Source: Sphingomonas sp. PsM26
Lineage (GTDB): Bacteria > Pseudomonadota > Alphaproteobacteria > Sphingomonadales > Sphingomonadaceae
Assembly: GCA_030433805.1 (NCBI GenBank)
Contig: JARUXA010000004.1
Location: forward strand, 208,686-272,685
Direction of reading: 5' to 3'
Length of the DNA stretch: 64,000 nucleotides
Positions within the stretch are counted from its first letter, which is position 1, and every line of letters starts with the position of its first letter. The position numbers were made by a program, and so were the translations under genes. Below, in pieces: positions 15,487 to 23,735 of the stretch. The notes beneath the pieces were generated by a model, which worked only from the letters and a program-made list of their open reading frames with translations, searched no databases and was not told the DNA's origin.

Positions 15487-16026
15487 TTACTTGCTGCGCT
15501 CGACCTGTTCGAATTCGAGCTCGACCGGGGTGGCGCGACCGAAGATCGAGACCGACACCTTGACGCGGCTGCGGTCGAAATCGAGTTCCTCGACGATGCC
15601 GTTGAAGCTCGCGAACGGGCCGTCGAGCACCTTGACCGAATCGCCGATCTCGAAGTCGACCTTGACCTTCTGCTTGGGCGCAGCGGCGGCGGCTTCGTCC
15701 TTGGTGCTGAGCATCCGGGCGGCTTCCGATTCCGGAATCGCCTGCGGCTTGCCGTTCGGCCCGAGGAAGCCGGTGACCTTCGGGGTGTTCTTGACGAGGT
15801 GATACACGTCGTCGTTCATGTTGAGCTTGGCGAGCACATAGCCCGGCATGAACTTGCGCTCGACCGCGATCTTCTTGCCGCGGCGGGCTTCGGTCACGGT
15901 CTCGGTCGGAACCTCGATCTGCTCGACGAGCCGCTCGAGCCCCATGCGAGTCGCCTCCGCCATGATCGCGTCGCGGACCTTGCCCTCGAAACCCGAATAG
16001 GCGTGGATGATGTACCAACGTGCCAT
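15487..16026 (-). CDS. nusG: Transcription termination/antitermination factor NusG
   Basis: The 179-residue product starts MARWYIIHAYSGFEGKVRDA, the NusG N-terminal domain that contacts RNA polymerase. MPGYVLAKLNMNDDVYHLVKNT follows, and the KOW domain at the C-terminus begins DFEIGDSVKVLDGPFASFNG. The length matches E. coli NusG (181). It lies 16 bases after secE in the conserved order tRNA-Trp, secE, nusG. Confidence 0.97.
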   Translation of the reverse strand: MARWYIIHAYSGFEGKVRDAIMAEATRMGLERLVEQIEVPTETVTEARRGKKIAVERKFMPGYVLAKLNMNDDVYHLVKNTPKVTGFLGPNGKPQAIPESEAARMLSTKDEAAAAAPKQKVKVDFEIGDSVKVLDGPFASFNGIVEELDFDRSRVKVSVSIFGRATPVELEFEQVERSK

Positions 16027-16042
16027 GTCGTCTGTCTGTCCG

Positions 16043-16240
16043 TTATTTCGCGAGGGTGAGCAGCAGGTGGACGATCGTCTCGAACGTGGTGTCGATGACG
16101 AAGAAGAAGACGCCCAGCAGCGTGGCCATGATCACGACCATGAGCCCCGTCATCAGCGTTTCGCGCCGCGTCGGCCACACGACCTTCTTGGTCTCGGCCT
16201 GAACCTGACGGATGAATTCGAGAGGAGTCGTCTTGGCCAC
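16043..16240 (-). CDS. secE: Preprotein translocase subunit SecE
   Basis: The 65-residue single-span form has an amphipathic N-terminal part EFIRQVQAETKKVVWPTRRE (the conserved VVWPTR motif) followed by one membrane segment (LMVVIMATLLGVFFFVI). It stabilises SecY in the Sec translocon. It sits between tRNA-Trp and nusG, as in most bacteria. Confidence 0.96.
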   Translation of the reverse strand: MAKTTPLEFIRQVQAETKKVVWPTRRETLMTGLMVVIMATLLGVFFFVIDTTFETIVHLLLTLAK

Positions 16241-16401
16241 TGTGCTGCACTCGTGTTTTTCGCCGAAGGATGGGACATGGGCCCGCTGCCCGGCCCTGTG
16301 AAGGGCCGATGACGGTCATTCCCAATTTCGGAATGAAACGACCCTAATCCGCACCGCCTGCGAAATCAAGCTGGCGCGAGAAAGGCGGTTATTCTGGAAA
16401 G

Positions 16402-16478
16402 TGGCAGGGGAGCACGGACTCGAACCGTGGGCCTTCGGTTTTGGAGACCGACGCTCTAACCAACTGAGCTACACCCCT
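16402..16478 (-). tRNA. trnW: tRNA-Trp (CCA anticodon)
   Basis: The 77-nt cloverleaf reads from 16478 to 16402 with an encoded CCA end. The D stem GCTC/GAGC, anticodon stem TCGGT/ACCGA around CTCCAAA (anticodon CCA) and T stem CACGG/CCGTG are all fully paired. The acceptor stem has one U-U mismatch at pair 6-67. It stands upstream of secE-nusG, a conserved arrangement. Confidence 0.96.
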
Positions 16479-16522
16479 ATCGAGGGCTTCCTTATCGCGA
16501 CATTTTGCGGATCGCAAGCGGA

Positions 16523-18880
16523 TCAAGCAATCGCGAGATCCTGTGCCGCCCGCAATGCGACATCGCGCGCATCCTCGACCAGCAGCGGGCGCCCGAAATA
16601 ATAGCCCTGCACCTTGGTACAGCCGAGGTCGCGGACCATGCGATATTCCTCTTCGGTTTCCACGCCTTCCGCGGTCGTGGTCATGCCGAGGCTCTGCGCC
16701 AGCGCGATCACCGCGCGAACGATCGCGATCGCCTCGCGGACGCCCTTCGACGCGTCGGTAACGAAGCTGCGGTCGATCTTGATCGTCGAGAAGCGCGTGC
16801 GGCTGAGATAGCCGAGCGACGAATAGCCGGTGCCGAAATCGTCGAGACTGAGCCGCACCCCGAGCGCCAGGATCCGATCGAGCACCTTCACCGCGGTCGT
16901 ATCGTCGCGCATGAAGACACTCTCGGTGACTTCGAGCTCGAGCCGCCGCGCGGGCAGCCCCGATGTGCTCAGCGCCGACGCGACGATCGCGACGAAGCCG
17001 GGGTGGTGCAGTTGCTCGGCCGAGACATTGACCGCGATTCGCGCGGTGCCGGGCCAGCGCGCCGCCTCGTTGCACGCGGCGCGAAGCACCCATTCCCCGA
17101 TCGGCGCGATCAACCGCGCATCTTCCGCCAGGGGGATGAATTTGTCGGGGGAGACCACGCCCAGTTCGGGATGCGTCCAGCGGACCAGCGCTTCGAACCC
17201 GATCAGACGACCGGTCATGGAATTGACGACCGGTTGATAGCAGATGTGCAGTTCGTCGTTGCTCAGCGCATGGCGCAGCGCCTGTTCCAGGATGCGCCGT
17301 TCCTCGGCAACGACATGGAGTTGCGGTTCGTAGCGATGATAGGTGCCGCCGCCCGCATCCTTGGACCGGTACAGTGCGAGATCGGCCGATCGGATCAGCA
17401 TCTCGGCAGTCCGTCCGTCACGCGGACCGATCGCGACGCCGACGCTGGCGCCGGTGTAGAGTGTATGCTGGTCCAGGTCGTACGGCTGCCCCAGGGCATC
17501 GACGATCGTCTGGGCGAGCCGCTCGACCCGCGCCGAGTCGCCCGCGTCGCGCACGACCACCGCGAACTCGTCCCCACCCAGACGTCCGATGATCTCGTTG
17601 TCGGTCATCAGCAGCGCCAGCCGTTCCGCGACGCGCCCGAGCAAGCGGTCCCCGACCGGATGGCCGAGCGTATCGTTGACCGCCTTGAACCGGTCGAGAT
17701 CGATCATCATGAACGCGCAGCGGCTGCCCCATTTCGCGGCGTCGGCCATCGCGTCGGCGAGCGTTTCGTTGATCAGCAAGCGGTTGGGGAGGTCGGTCAG
17801 CGTATCGAAGCGTGCCATCCGGTTGATCTCGTCGGCTGACGCGCGCTGTTCGGTCACATCCGATCCGACCCCGCGAAAGCCGATGAACACCGCGCGTTCG
17901 TCATAACGGGGATTGGCGGTGATCTCGAACCAGCGTTCGCTGGAGCCGACCTTGACCGGCAGCACCAGGCCGCGGAAGGCGTCGCGCCCTTTCAGGAATT
18001 CGGCGAGCTGGCGCAGTTCGGGCGGGAACGCGCTGGCCTTCCACGCCGGCCCGGCGAGCACCTCGAGCAGCGACTTTCCATTCACGGTTTCGACGTCGAG
18101 CCCGACGGAAGCGGCAAAGCGCGGCGAAGCGCGCACGACGCGGCGGTACGCATCGGTTTCCCACAGCCAGTCGGACGAATGTTCCTCCGCCTCGCGCAGC
18201 AGCAGGCTGACGGTCTCGTCGCGTTCGGCAATCGCGATCTCGCTTGCGCGCAACAGAACCAGCGCCTTGGCACGGGTGAAGCACGTCACCATCAGGACGA
18301 CCGTGAACGCAAGCACCGCGGGCACAAGCAGCGGGCTTTCGGTCAGCAGCATCATCGCCGCGGTCGCGCCCCCCAGGATCGCCAGGAAACTCAGCGTTGC
18401 GAGCGGCAGCGCGGCGATGGCGATGGCGGATGTCGTCATCAGCAACGACAGCGCGACGCACAGATACAGCGCGGTTGCGGTGTCGCCGCGCAGGCCGGTG
18501 AAGATCGGCGGGATCGACCAGACGACCCCGAGCAGAATGCCGTCGAGCAAGGTCTGGCGAACGTCGTTCAGCCGTGCCGAATAGGCGGAGCGGTGTCGCG
18601 ACGCATGGCGTCGAACCGCCACCACGACACTGGCGAGCGTGGTCACCGCACCCCAGATTGCCAGTGGCCAGAGCGGGACGGTGTGCGACAGGATCGCCAC
18701 GACCAGCACCGCTCCGATCCCGTTTGCGATCACGAGAAAGCTGGCGAGCTTGCTCCCGGCATGAAGCTGTGCGGCGCGAATCGGCCCCCAATCGGTCGCG
18801 TCCGCAGGATCCTGCAGGCCAAGCAAGGCCTGTACGTCGATCCGCGGCTCGGCAAATTGGGAGGAGGGCGGAGCGTTCAC
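16523..18880 (-). CDS. Membrane PAS-GGDEF-EAL cyclic-di-GMP regulatory protein
   Basis: The 785-residue protein starts at GTG. The first ~200 residues hold about six hydrophobic segments, then a PAS-like region (about 220-345), a GGDEF domain with intact RLGGDEFAVVV, and an EAL domain with GFEALVRW and DDFGTGYSSLGYLS. Both catalytic signatures are intact, so it could both make and break cyclic di-GMP, although one activity usually dominates. The signal sensed by the membrane/PAS part is unknown. An unusual set of interleaved inverted repeats lies just upstream. Confidence 0.93.
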   Translation of the reverse strand: MNAPPSSQFAEPRIDVQALLGLQDPADATDWGPIRAAQLHAGSKLASFLVIANGIGAVLVVAILSHTVPLWPLAIWGAVTTLASVVVAVRRHASRHRSAYSARLNDVRQTLLDGILLGVVWSIPPIFTGLRGDTATALYLCVALSLLMTTSAIAIAALPLATLSFLAILGGATAAMMLLTESPLLVPAVLAFTVVLMVTCFTRAKALVLLRASEIAIAERDETVSLLLREAEEHSSDWLWETDAYRRVVRASPRFAASVGLDVETVNGKSLLEVLAGPAWKASAFPPELRQLAEFLKGRDAFRGLVLPVKVGSSERWFEITANPRYDERAVFIGFRGVGSDVTEQRASADEINRMARFDTLTDLPNRLLINETLADAMADAAKWGSRCAFMMIDLDRFKAVNDTLGHPVGDRLLGRVAERLALLMTDNEIIGRLGGDEFAVVVRDAGDSARVERLAQTIVDALGQPYDLDQHTLYTGASVGVAIGPRDGRTAEMLIRSADLALYRSKDAGGGTYHRYEPQLHVVAEERRILEQALRHALSNDELHICYQPVVNSMTGRLIGFEALVRWTHPELGVVSPDKFIPLAEDARLIAPIGEWVLRAACNEAARWPGTARIAVNVSAEQLHHPGFVAIVASALSTSGLPARRLELEVTESVFMRDDTTAVKVLDRILALGVRLSLDDFGTGYSSLGYLSRTRFSTIKIDRSFVTDASKGVREAIAIVRAVIALAQSLGMTTTAEGVETEEEYRMVRDLGCTKVQGYYFGRPLLVEDARDVALRAAQDLAIA

Positions 18881-18903
18881 ACCGCCCGTCGTAGGACCCG
18901 TAA

Positions 18904-18964
18904 GGTTAGCAGTTCGTTATAATGCAGTCGCGAAGGTGAGATTTAACCGCATTATACCTTCGCG
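18904..18964. other. Interleaved inverted repeats, pseudoknot-like topology
   Basis: TATAATGC (18918-18925) and CGCGAAGGT (18929-18937) are followed, in the same order, by their complements GCATTATA (18949-18956) and ACCTTCGCG (18956-18964, sharing one base). A shorter pair, GGTTA (18904-18908) and TAACC (18944-18948), follows the same order. The stems therefore cross rather than nest. The site lies in the 102-bp gap between the acyl-AMP ligase stop and the start of the GGDEF-EAL gene. TATAAT appears on both strands, so it could hold promoters or operators, or an RNA leader structure. Confidence 0.6.
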
Positions 18965-18982
18965 CTGCCGCGCTGTGTCGCG

Positions 18983-20752
18983 TTATGCTGCCAGATCGTA
19001 GGGTTTGATGTCCCCGCTCAAGTACAAATTCCGCGCTTTTGCACGGCTCAATTTACCGGAACTGGTCCGCGGCAGCGTCCGCGGGGGAATCAATTCGATG
19101 ACACAGTTCATCCCCGTGACCGACCGGACCCGCTCGCGAATCTCTTCGCGCAAGCGCACGCGTTCGGCATCGTCAGAGCTGCGGCACTGTACCAGGACCG
19201 CAGGAGTTTCCTCGCCGCCGGGGGTGGTGATCGCGAAGGCGGCGATGTCGCCCGCCTTGAAGCCGGGTAATTGCTCGACCGCCCATTCGATGTCCTGCGG
19301 CCAGTGGTTGCGGCCGTTGACGATGATCATGTCCTTGGCACGGCCGACGATGTAGACGTAGCCATCGGACAGATAGCCCATGTCGCCGGTGTCCAGCCAG
19401 CCGTCGACCATGCATGCGTCGGTCGCGGCGTCGTCGCGGAAATAGCCGACCATCAGCGACGGGCCCGAGCACCACACCTTGCCGATCGCGCGTTCGGGCA
19501 GGGGGGTGCCGTCCTCTTCGCGAATCTCGACGGTCATGTCCTTCACGGGTTTGCCGCAATTGACGATCGCTCGATAACGCTGCGGGCGATCCTCGCCAGC
19601 CGCGACGCCGGACAATTGCGTTTCCTCGACCAGTTCGACCCGAATCCCTTCGGACGGCGGCATGATCGACACCGCGAGCGTCGCCTCGGCAAGGCCGTAG
19701 CTCGGGAGGAACGCGCTGGCCTTGAAGCCTGCGTCCGCAAAGGCGTCGACGAACGACTGCATCACGTCCGGGCGAATCATGTCCGCGCCATTCCCCGCAA
19801 GCCGCCAGCGCGACAGGTCGAAGCGTTCCGACGCCTTGGTCTGGCTCGACATGCGGCGCGCGCAGATGTCGTAGCCGAAGGTCGGCGAGTAACTGATCGA
19901 ATTGCCGTCGTTGCGGCTGATCATGTCGAGCCACGCGAGTGGCCGCCGCGCGAAGTCCTCGGTCTTCAGATAGTCGGTCGAGACCTGGTTGGCGACGGGC
20001 GACAGGAAGCAGCCGACGAGGCCCATGTCGTGATACCAGGGCAGCCACGAGATGCAGCGGTCCGCTTCGACCAGCTGCATGCCGTACGCATGGGCGGTCA
20101 AATTGTTGAGCAGTGCGTGATGCGTGATCGCGACGCCGTGCGGGAAGCGGGTCGAGCCGCTCGAATATTGCAGGTATGCGACCTGGTCGCCGGTGGCCTG
20201 CGGGAGTTGGACGTCGGGTGCGGGGCGCTGGACGAGTTCGGACCAATCGATTCCATCGGTGCCGGCAGCGCGGGCCGCATCGACCCCCATCTGCGCGAGT
20301 TCGGGCGGGTAGATCAGCAGCACTGGCTCGCAGCTCGAAAGCTGGACGCGCAGTTGCTCGACGTAGGAATCGCGTCCGCCGAAGGACGTCGGCAGCGGCA
20401 GCGGGACCGGCCATGCGCCGGCATAGACCGCGCCGAAGAACAGCGCCGCGAAGTCGGGGCTGGTCTCGGCGACGATCGCGATGCGGTCCTCGGGCTTGAT
20501 CCCGGCGGCGACCAGCCGGCGTGCCATCGCGAGCGCATCGTCGCGCAGTTCGGCAAACGGATAGGCGCGGGTCAGCGACCCACGTGCGTCGTGAAAATTA
20601 AGCCCGCGTTGACCTGTTGCAGCGTAATCCAGCGCCGCCCCAAGCGTTTCGAAATCGGCGAATCGCCGCGGGAGCGAATCTTCGGTGGGCGTAGCGACCG
20701 GCTTCGGCGTTTCGGCCTCGAGGTCCTGCGTGCCCGCAACGTCAACTGTCAT
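18983..20752 (-). CDS. Fatty-acyl-AMP ligase (FAAL-type adenylating enzyme)
   Basis: The 589-residue ANL-superfamily enzyme has the phosphate-binding motif YLQYSSGSTRFPHG, then LPWYHDMGL and SYGLAEATLA, and a C-terminal lid with IVGRAKDMIIVNGRNHWPQDIE. This pattern is of FadD32/FAAL type, which activates fatty acids as acyl-adenylates and hands them to acyl carrier proteins rather than to CoA. No polyketide synthase, acyl carrier protein or transferase gene lies nearby, so the acceptor is unknown. The start MTVDVAGTQ is chosen because the 49 codons upstream do not resemble the family. It is divergent from recX. Confidence 0.88.
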   Translation of the reverse strand: MTVDVAGTQDLEAETPKPVATPTEDSLPRRFADFETLGAALDYAATGQRGLNFHDARGSLTRAYPFAELRDDALAMARRLVAAGIKPEDRIAIVAETSPDFAALFFGAVYAGAWPVPLPLPTSFGGRDSYVEQLRVQLSSCEPVLLIYPPELAQMGVDAARAAGTDGIDWSELVQRPAPDVQLPQATGDQVAYLQYSSGSTRFPHGVAITHHALLNNLTAHAYGMQLVEADRCISWLPWYHDMGLVGCFLSPVANQVSTDYLKTEDFARRPLAWLDMISRNDGNSISYSPTFGYDICARRMSSQTKASERFDLSRWRLAGNGADMIRPDVMQSFVDAFADAGFKASAFLPSYGLAEATLAVSIMPPSEGIRVELVEETQLSGVAAGEDRPQRYRAIVNCGKPVKDMTVEIREEDGTPLPERAIGKVWCSGPSLMVGYFRDDAATDACMVDGWLDTGDMGYLSDGYVYIVGRAKDMIIVNGRNHWPQDIEWAVEQLPGFKAGDIAAFAITTPGGEETPAVLVQCRSSDDAERVRLREEIRERVRSVTGMNCVIELIPPRTLPRTSSGKLSRAKARNLYLSGDIKPYDLAA

Positions 20753-20875
20753 CTGTATCTGCGCCCTCGATCGTGGCTCTATTATTTCGGCCACGCTTAT
20801 GGTCCCTTTCGGCAAGCACCCCTGCTTATGCCAAGCGTTCAAAATCCGGTTCGAGTGTGGCACAATGATGGCGTC

Positions 20876-21427
20876 ATGTACCAGCGCCCTGAGAACCAAA
20901 CCCGAAAGCGGGAGAAAAAGCCAGTCCCTCCGCTAGATAGCGGCGCACTGGAGCGGCTTGCCTTACGCTATGTCGAGCGATTTTCAACGACGCGTGCGAA
21001 ATTGGTGACATATCTGCAGCGCAAGATCCGCGAACGCGGGTGGGAAGGGGCCCATCGCGACCCCGTCGCGATCGCGGAGAAGTTCGCCGAACTGGGCTAT
21101 ATCGACGATCGTGCCTTCGGCGAGGCGCGCGCGGCCGCGATGGGGCGGCGCGGTCTGGGGCAGCGTCGCGTGGCGGGCGCGCTGCGCGAGGCCGGTCTCG
21201 ATGAGGCCGATAGCGCCGCGATCGTGCCAGAAGTCGAAGATCGCGCATTGGAAACCGCACTGGCTTTTGCGAAACGCCGTCGAATCGGACCGTTCGCGCT
21301 GGAGCAGGCCGATGCTCCGATGCGGGAGAAACAAATCGCGGCGATGATCCGCGGTGGTCATGGCTTTACGATCGCGCGCAAGATTGCGAGCCTTGCGCCG
21401 GGGGAAAGTTTCGACCCATTTGAATAG
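20876..21427 (+). CDS. recX: Regulatory protein RecX
   Basis: The 183-residue RecX-type protein modulates RecA filaments. It has helical repeats with typical segments: LRYVERFSTTRAKLVTYLQR, FAELGYIDDRAFGEARA (the LGYIDD motif) and GRRGLGQRRVAGALREAGL. The start at 20876 follows ATGATG codons in another frame. It is divergent from the acyl-AMP ligase gene, 123 bp away, and recA is not in the window, so the assignment rests on sequence pattern. Confidence 0.85.
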   Translation: MYQRPENQTRKREKKPVPPLDSGALERLALRYVERFSTTRAKLVTYLQRKIRERGWEGAHRDPVAIAEKFAELGYIDDRAFGEARAAAMGRRGLGQRRVAGALREAGLDEADSAAIVPEVEDRALETALAFAKRRRIGPFALEQADAPMREKQIAAMIRGGHGFTIARKIASLAPGESFDPFE

Positions 21428-21493
21428 TTGTGCGATACTGATACTCAATATTACTTTAAACGCGTATGTAACAAGAATAGTGGTCCGGGTACG

Positions 21494-21516
21494 TCGGGCC
21501 TATGGATCGGGCCCGA
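21494..21516 (+). promoter_or_regulatory. Hairpin in the leader of the cold-shock gene
   Basis: TCGGGCC (21494-21500) pairs with GGCCCGA (21510-21516), leaving a 9-nt loop, 36 bases before the chosen start of the double cold-shock protein. It lies in a leader with AT-rich DNA upstream (about 21428-21480). Cold-shock genes often have structured leaders; a regulatory role here is inference. Confidence 0.4.
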
Positions 21517-21552
21517 ACTCATGCTATGGGCCTGAGCGGGGGACTTTCTAAC

Positions 21553-22143
21553 ATGCGTGATGAACCGATTCCGGCGTATGGGGAGCTGGATCGCGAGGGT
21601 CGAATGAATGATGAAGCCGGCATCGTGAACGAAGACTCACGGCGCTATACAGGCGTTCTCAAGTGGTTCGACATGACTCGGGGTTTTGGCTTTCTTGTCG
21701 CCGACGAAGATGGGATTGGCGATATTCTGATTCACTTTTCGGTACTGCGCCCGCATGGGCGGCGCAGTTTGCCGGAAGGTGCGCGGCTCGAATGTATCGC
21801 GTCCTTGCGCGAGCGCGGGCTGCAGGCCAGCGAAATCCTGTCGATCGACCTGACCAACGCGGTCGAACCGCCGCCGAAGGTGCGCAGCGAACCGCAACGG
21901 CCCGATCCGTCGGCGCTGATCGAAGGGGCGGGGCCGTACGAACCTGTCACGGTGAAGTGGTTCAATCGTCTCAAAGGCTACGGTTTTCTGGTGCGCGAAG
22001 ACAATTCGGGCGATATCTTCGTCCATGTCGAGACCTTGCGCCGTGCTGGTTTCGAGGAAGTCGAGCCAGGACAGGTCCTTTCCGCCCGCATGGTGTCCGG
22101 CGAGAAGGGGCCGCTGGCGGTAACGGTCGAACCGAAGATCTAG
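21553..22143 (+). CDS. Double cold-shock-domain protein
   Basis: The 196-residue product has two cold-shock domains. The first (about residues 35-98) shows [15 protein letters not shown] and DILIHFS; the second (about 133-194) shows [15 protein letters not shown] and DIFVHVE. These are the RNP1 and RNP2 nucleic-acid-binding motifs. Paired domains of this kind occur in alphaproteobacterial CspD-like proteins. The start at 21553 has a GGGGGA purine stretch about 9-14 bases upstream; starts at 21502 and 21604 are also possible. The DUF192 gene follows after 9 bases. Confidence 0.9.
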   Translation: MRDEPIPAYGELDREGRMNDEAGIVNEDSRRYTGVLKWFDMTRGFGFLVADEDGIGDILIHFSVLRPHGRRSLPEGARLECIASLRERGLQASEILSIDLTNAVEPPPKVRSEPQRPDPSALIEGAGPYEPVTVKWFNRLKGYGFLVREDNSGDIFVHVETLRRAGFEEVEPGQVLSARMVSGEKGPLAVTVEPKI

Positions 22144-22152
22144 GACCTGCGT

Positions 22153-22656
22153 ATGTTTAGGCGTTCAACTGCCGTCATCGGCCTTCTCCTGCTGACGACG
22201 ATGACCGGCGGTTGCGCACCTGCCGCCGAGCAGGAAGCCGCGGGTCAGGCCGAAGCCGCGGCGGGCATGGTCGCGGTGACGGTGACGAGCGCGAACGGCC
22301 CGCACCGTCTGCTGGTCGAGTCCGCGACGACCGAGGAAGAACAGCGGCGCGGGCTGATGTTCCGCACCGACATTCCCGAGAACGGCGGGATGCTGTTCGC
22401 ACCGTATCCACCGACGGGCGAACCGAAGGAAGCGAGCTTCTGGATGAAGGATACGCCGACACCGCTCGACATCATCTTCATCCGCCCCGACCGGACGATC
22501 GCGCGGATCGCCGGGAACACCATTCCCCAGTCCGAAGTCCCGGTCGCGTCGGGCGAACCCGTCGGCGCGGTGCTGGAGCTCCGCGGCGGCCGTTCGCTCG
22601 ATCTCGGCATCAAGGAAGGCGACCGAGTCAGCTGGACGGCACCGAAGGCGCGTTGA
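22153..22656 (+). CDS. DUF192 lipoprotein
   Basis: The 167-residue product has a signal with lipobox TGGC (Cys21). The conserved DUF192 core spans about residues 50-165, with RRGLMFRTDIPENGGMLF, SFWMKDTPTPLDIIFI and GAVLELRGGRSLDLGIKEGD. The function is not established for the family. It is probably co-transcribed with the cold-shock gene 9 bases upstream and followed by the NDUFA12-like gene. Confidence 0.9.
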   Translation: MFRRSTAVIGLLLLTTMTGGCAPAAEQEAAGQAEAAAGMVAVTVTSANGPHRLLVESATTEEEQRRGLMFRTDIPENGGMLFAPYPPTGEPKEASFWMKDTPTPLDIIFIRPDRTIARIAGNTIPQSEVPVASGEPVGAVLELRGGRSLDLGIKEGDRVSWTAPKAR

Positions 22657-22698
22657 TCGCGGTTGATGGCAGCACCGTGGCGCGCTAAGCGCTACCGC

Positions 22699-23091
22699 AT
22701 GGGCATCAATCTCAATCCTTTCACCTGGTGGACCGGCGCGAGCTGGGGCACCGCATTCGGGCTTCGCGGCAAGGCGCGGATGGGCGAGGATTCGCTCGGC
22801 AACGTCTATTACGAAGGCGGACGCGATACTGCGGGCAATCCGCGGCGCTGGGTCATCTATAACGGTATCAACGATACCAGCCGGATCGCACCCGAATGGT
22901 TTAGCTGGCTGCATCATCAGGTCGCCGACGTGCCGGAACGCTCGCTTCCCGCGCCGCGCGCCTGGCAGCTTCCGCCCGAACCCAACATGACGGGCACTGC
23001 GCTGGCGTATCGCCCGAGCGGTGCGATGGAAAAGGGCGGTGTTCGCGCGCAGGCGACGGGGGATTACGAAGCCTGGACGCCGGACGCGTGA
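22699..23091 (+). CDS. NADH:ubiquinone oxidoreductase NDUFA12-like subunit
   Basis: The 130-residue product starts MGINLNPFTWWTGASWGTAF; the WW-containing opening, LGNVYYEG and RRWVIYNG are typical of the NDUFA12/B17.2 accessory subunit of complex I found in alphaproteobacteria and mitochondria. An ATG (22666) and a TTG (22663) further upstream would add 11-12 residues that do not fit the family, so 22699 is preferred, though no clear ribosome-binding site lies before it. Its stop overlaps the GTG of the next gene (GTGA). No other complex I genes are in the window. Confidence 0.9.
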   Translation: MGINLNPFTWWTGASWGTAFGLRGKARMGEDSLGNVYYEGGRDTAGNPRRWVIYNGINDTSRIAPEWFSWLHHQVADVPERSLPAPRAWQLPPEPNMTGTALAYRPSGAMEKGGVRAQATGDYEAWTPDA

Positions 23092-23735
23092 TCCGGCGCG
23101 CGCTGGGCGCGGCCGGTTTGGCCGCGCTGCTGGCGACGACGGGGTGCGACCGAGCGCAGGATGCGCCCACCCCGACCCCGACCGAAACCGCCGACACCGC
23201 GCTGGATGCAGATACGAGCGGGCAAACCGTCGTGACCGTGGACGTGGCGGGCGGGGTCGACCCCAGCCTTGGCGCGACCCCGATGGCGGAGCGCGTCGCG
23301 ACGCTCGGCGTCCTCAACAAGCGGAACGGCATTGCGCGCGACGCGACGCTCAAACCCGGCCAGACGCTGCGGGTGGGCGACGTCGTGCTGCGCCTGAAGG
23401 CGTGCGAGCAGACCGCACCGTGGGAGCAGGAGCATTATACCGGCGCGTTCGTCCAGGTCGACGTGTCGGGGACGGACAAAGTCTGGCGGCGGGTCTTTTC
23501 AGGCTGGCTGTTCAAGGAGCGGCCGGGCCTGAACGTCGTCCAGCATCCGATTTATGACGTGTGGGTCAAGAGCTGCGCGATGACCTTCCCCGAGGGCGGC
23601 CCGGAGTCGATCGCCGCCGGAGCCGCTTCCGGTGCTGCGGCACCGCGGTCGAGCGCGAAGAAGTCGCCGACGCCCGACGCCGAAGCATCCGAACCGATCG
23701 CGCCGGACAGCGCCTCGGACAATTCGACCAGATAA
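23088..23735 (+). CDS. DUF2155 lipoprotein
   Basis: The 215-residue product has a signal and lipobox TTGC (Cys20). The DUF2155 core, about residues 75-165, shows GVLNKRNGIARDATLKPGQ, VLRLKACEQTAPWEQEH, VFSGWLFKERPGLNVVQHPIYDVWV and ends with KSC. The last ~45 residues are Ala/Ser/Pro-rich. The GTG start overlaps the NDUFA12-like stop. Its 3' 184 bases overlap aat in the opposite direction. The position next to NDUFA12 and aat is common in alphaproteobacteria (from memory); the function is unknown. Confidence 0.87.
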   Translation: MIRRALGAAGLAALLATTGCDRAQDAPTPTPTETADTALDADTSGQTVVTVDVAGGVDPSLGATPMAERVATLGVLNKRNGIARDATLKPGQTLRVGDVVLRLKACEQTAPWEQEHYTGAFVQVDVSGTDKVWRRVFSGWLFKERPGLNVVQHPIYDVWVKSCAMTFPEGGPESIAAGAASGAAAPRSSAKKSPTPDAEASEPIAPDSASDNSTR

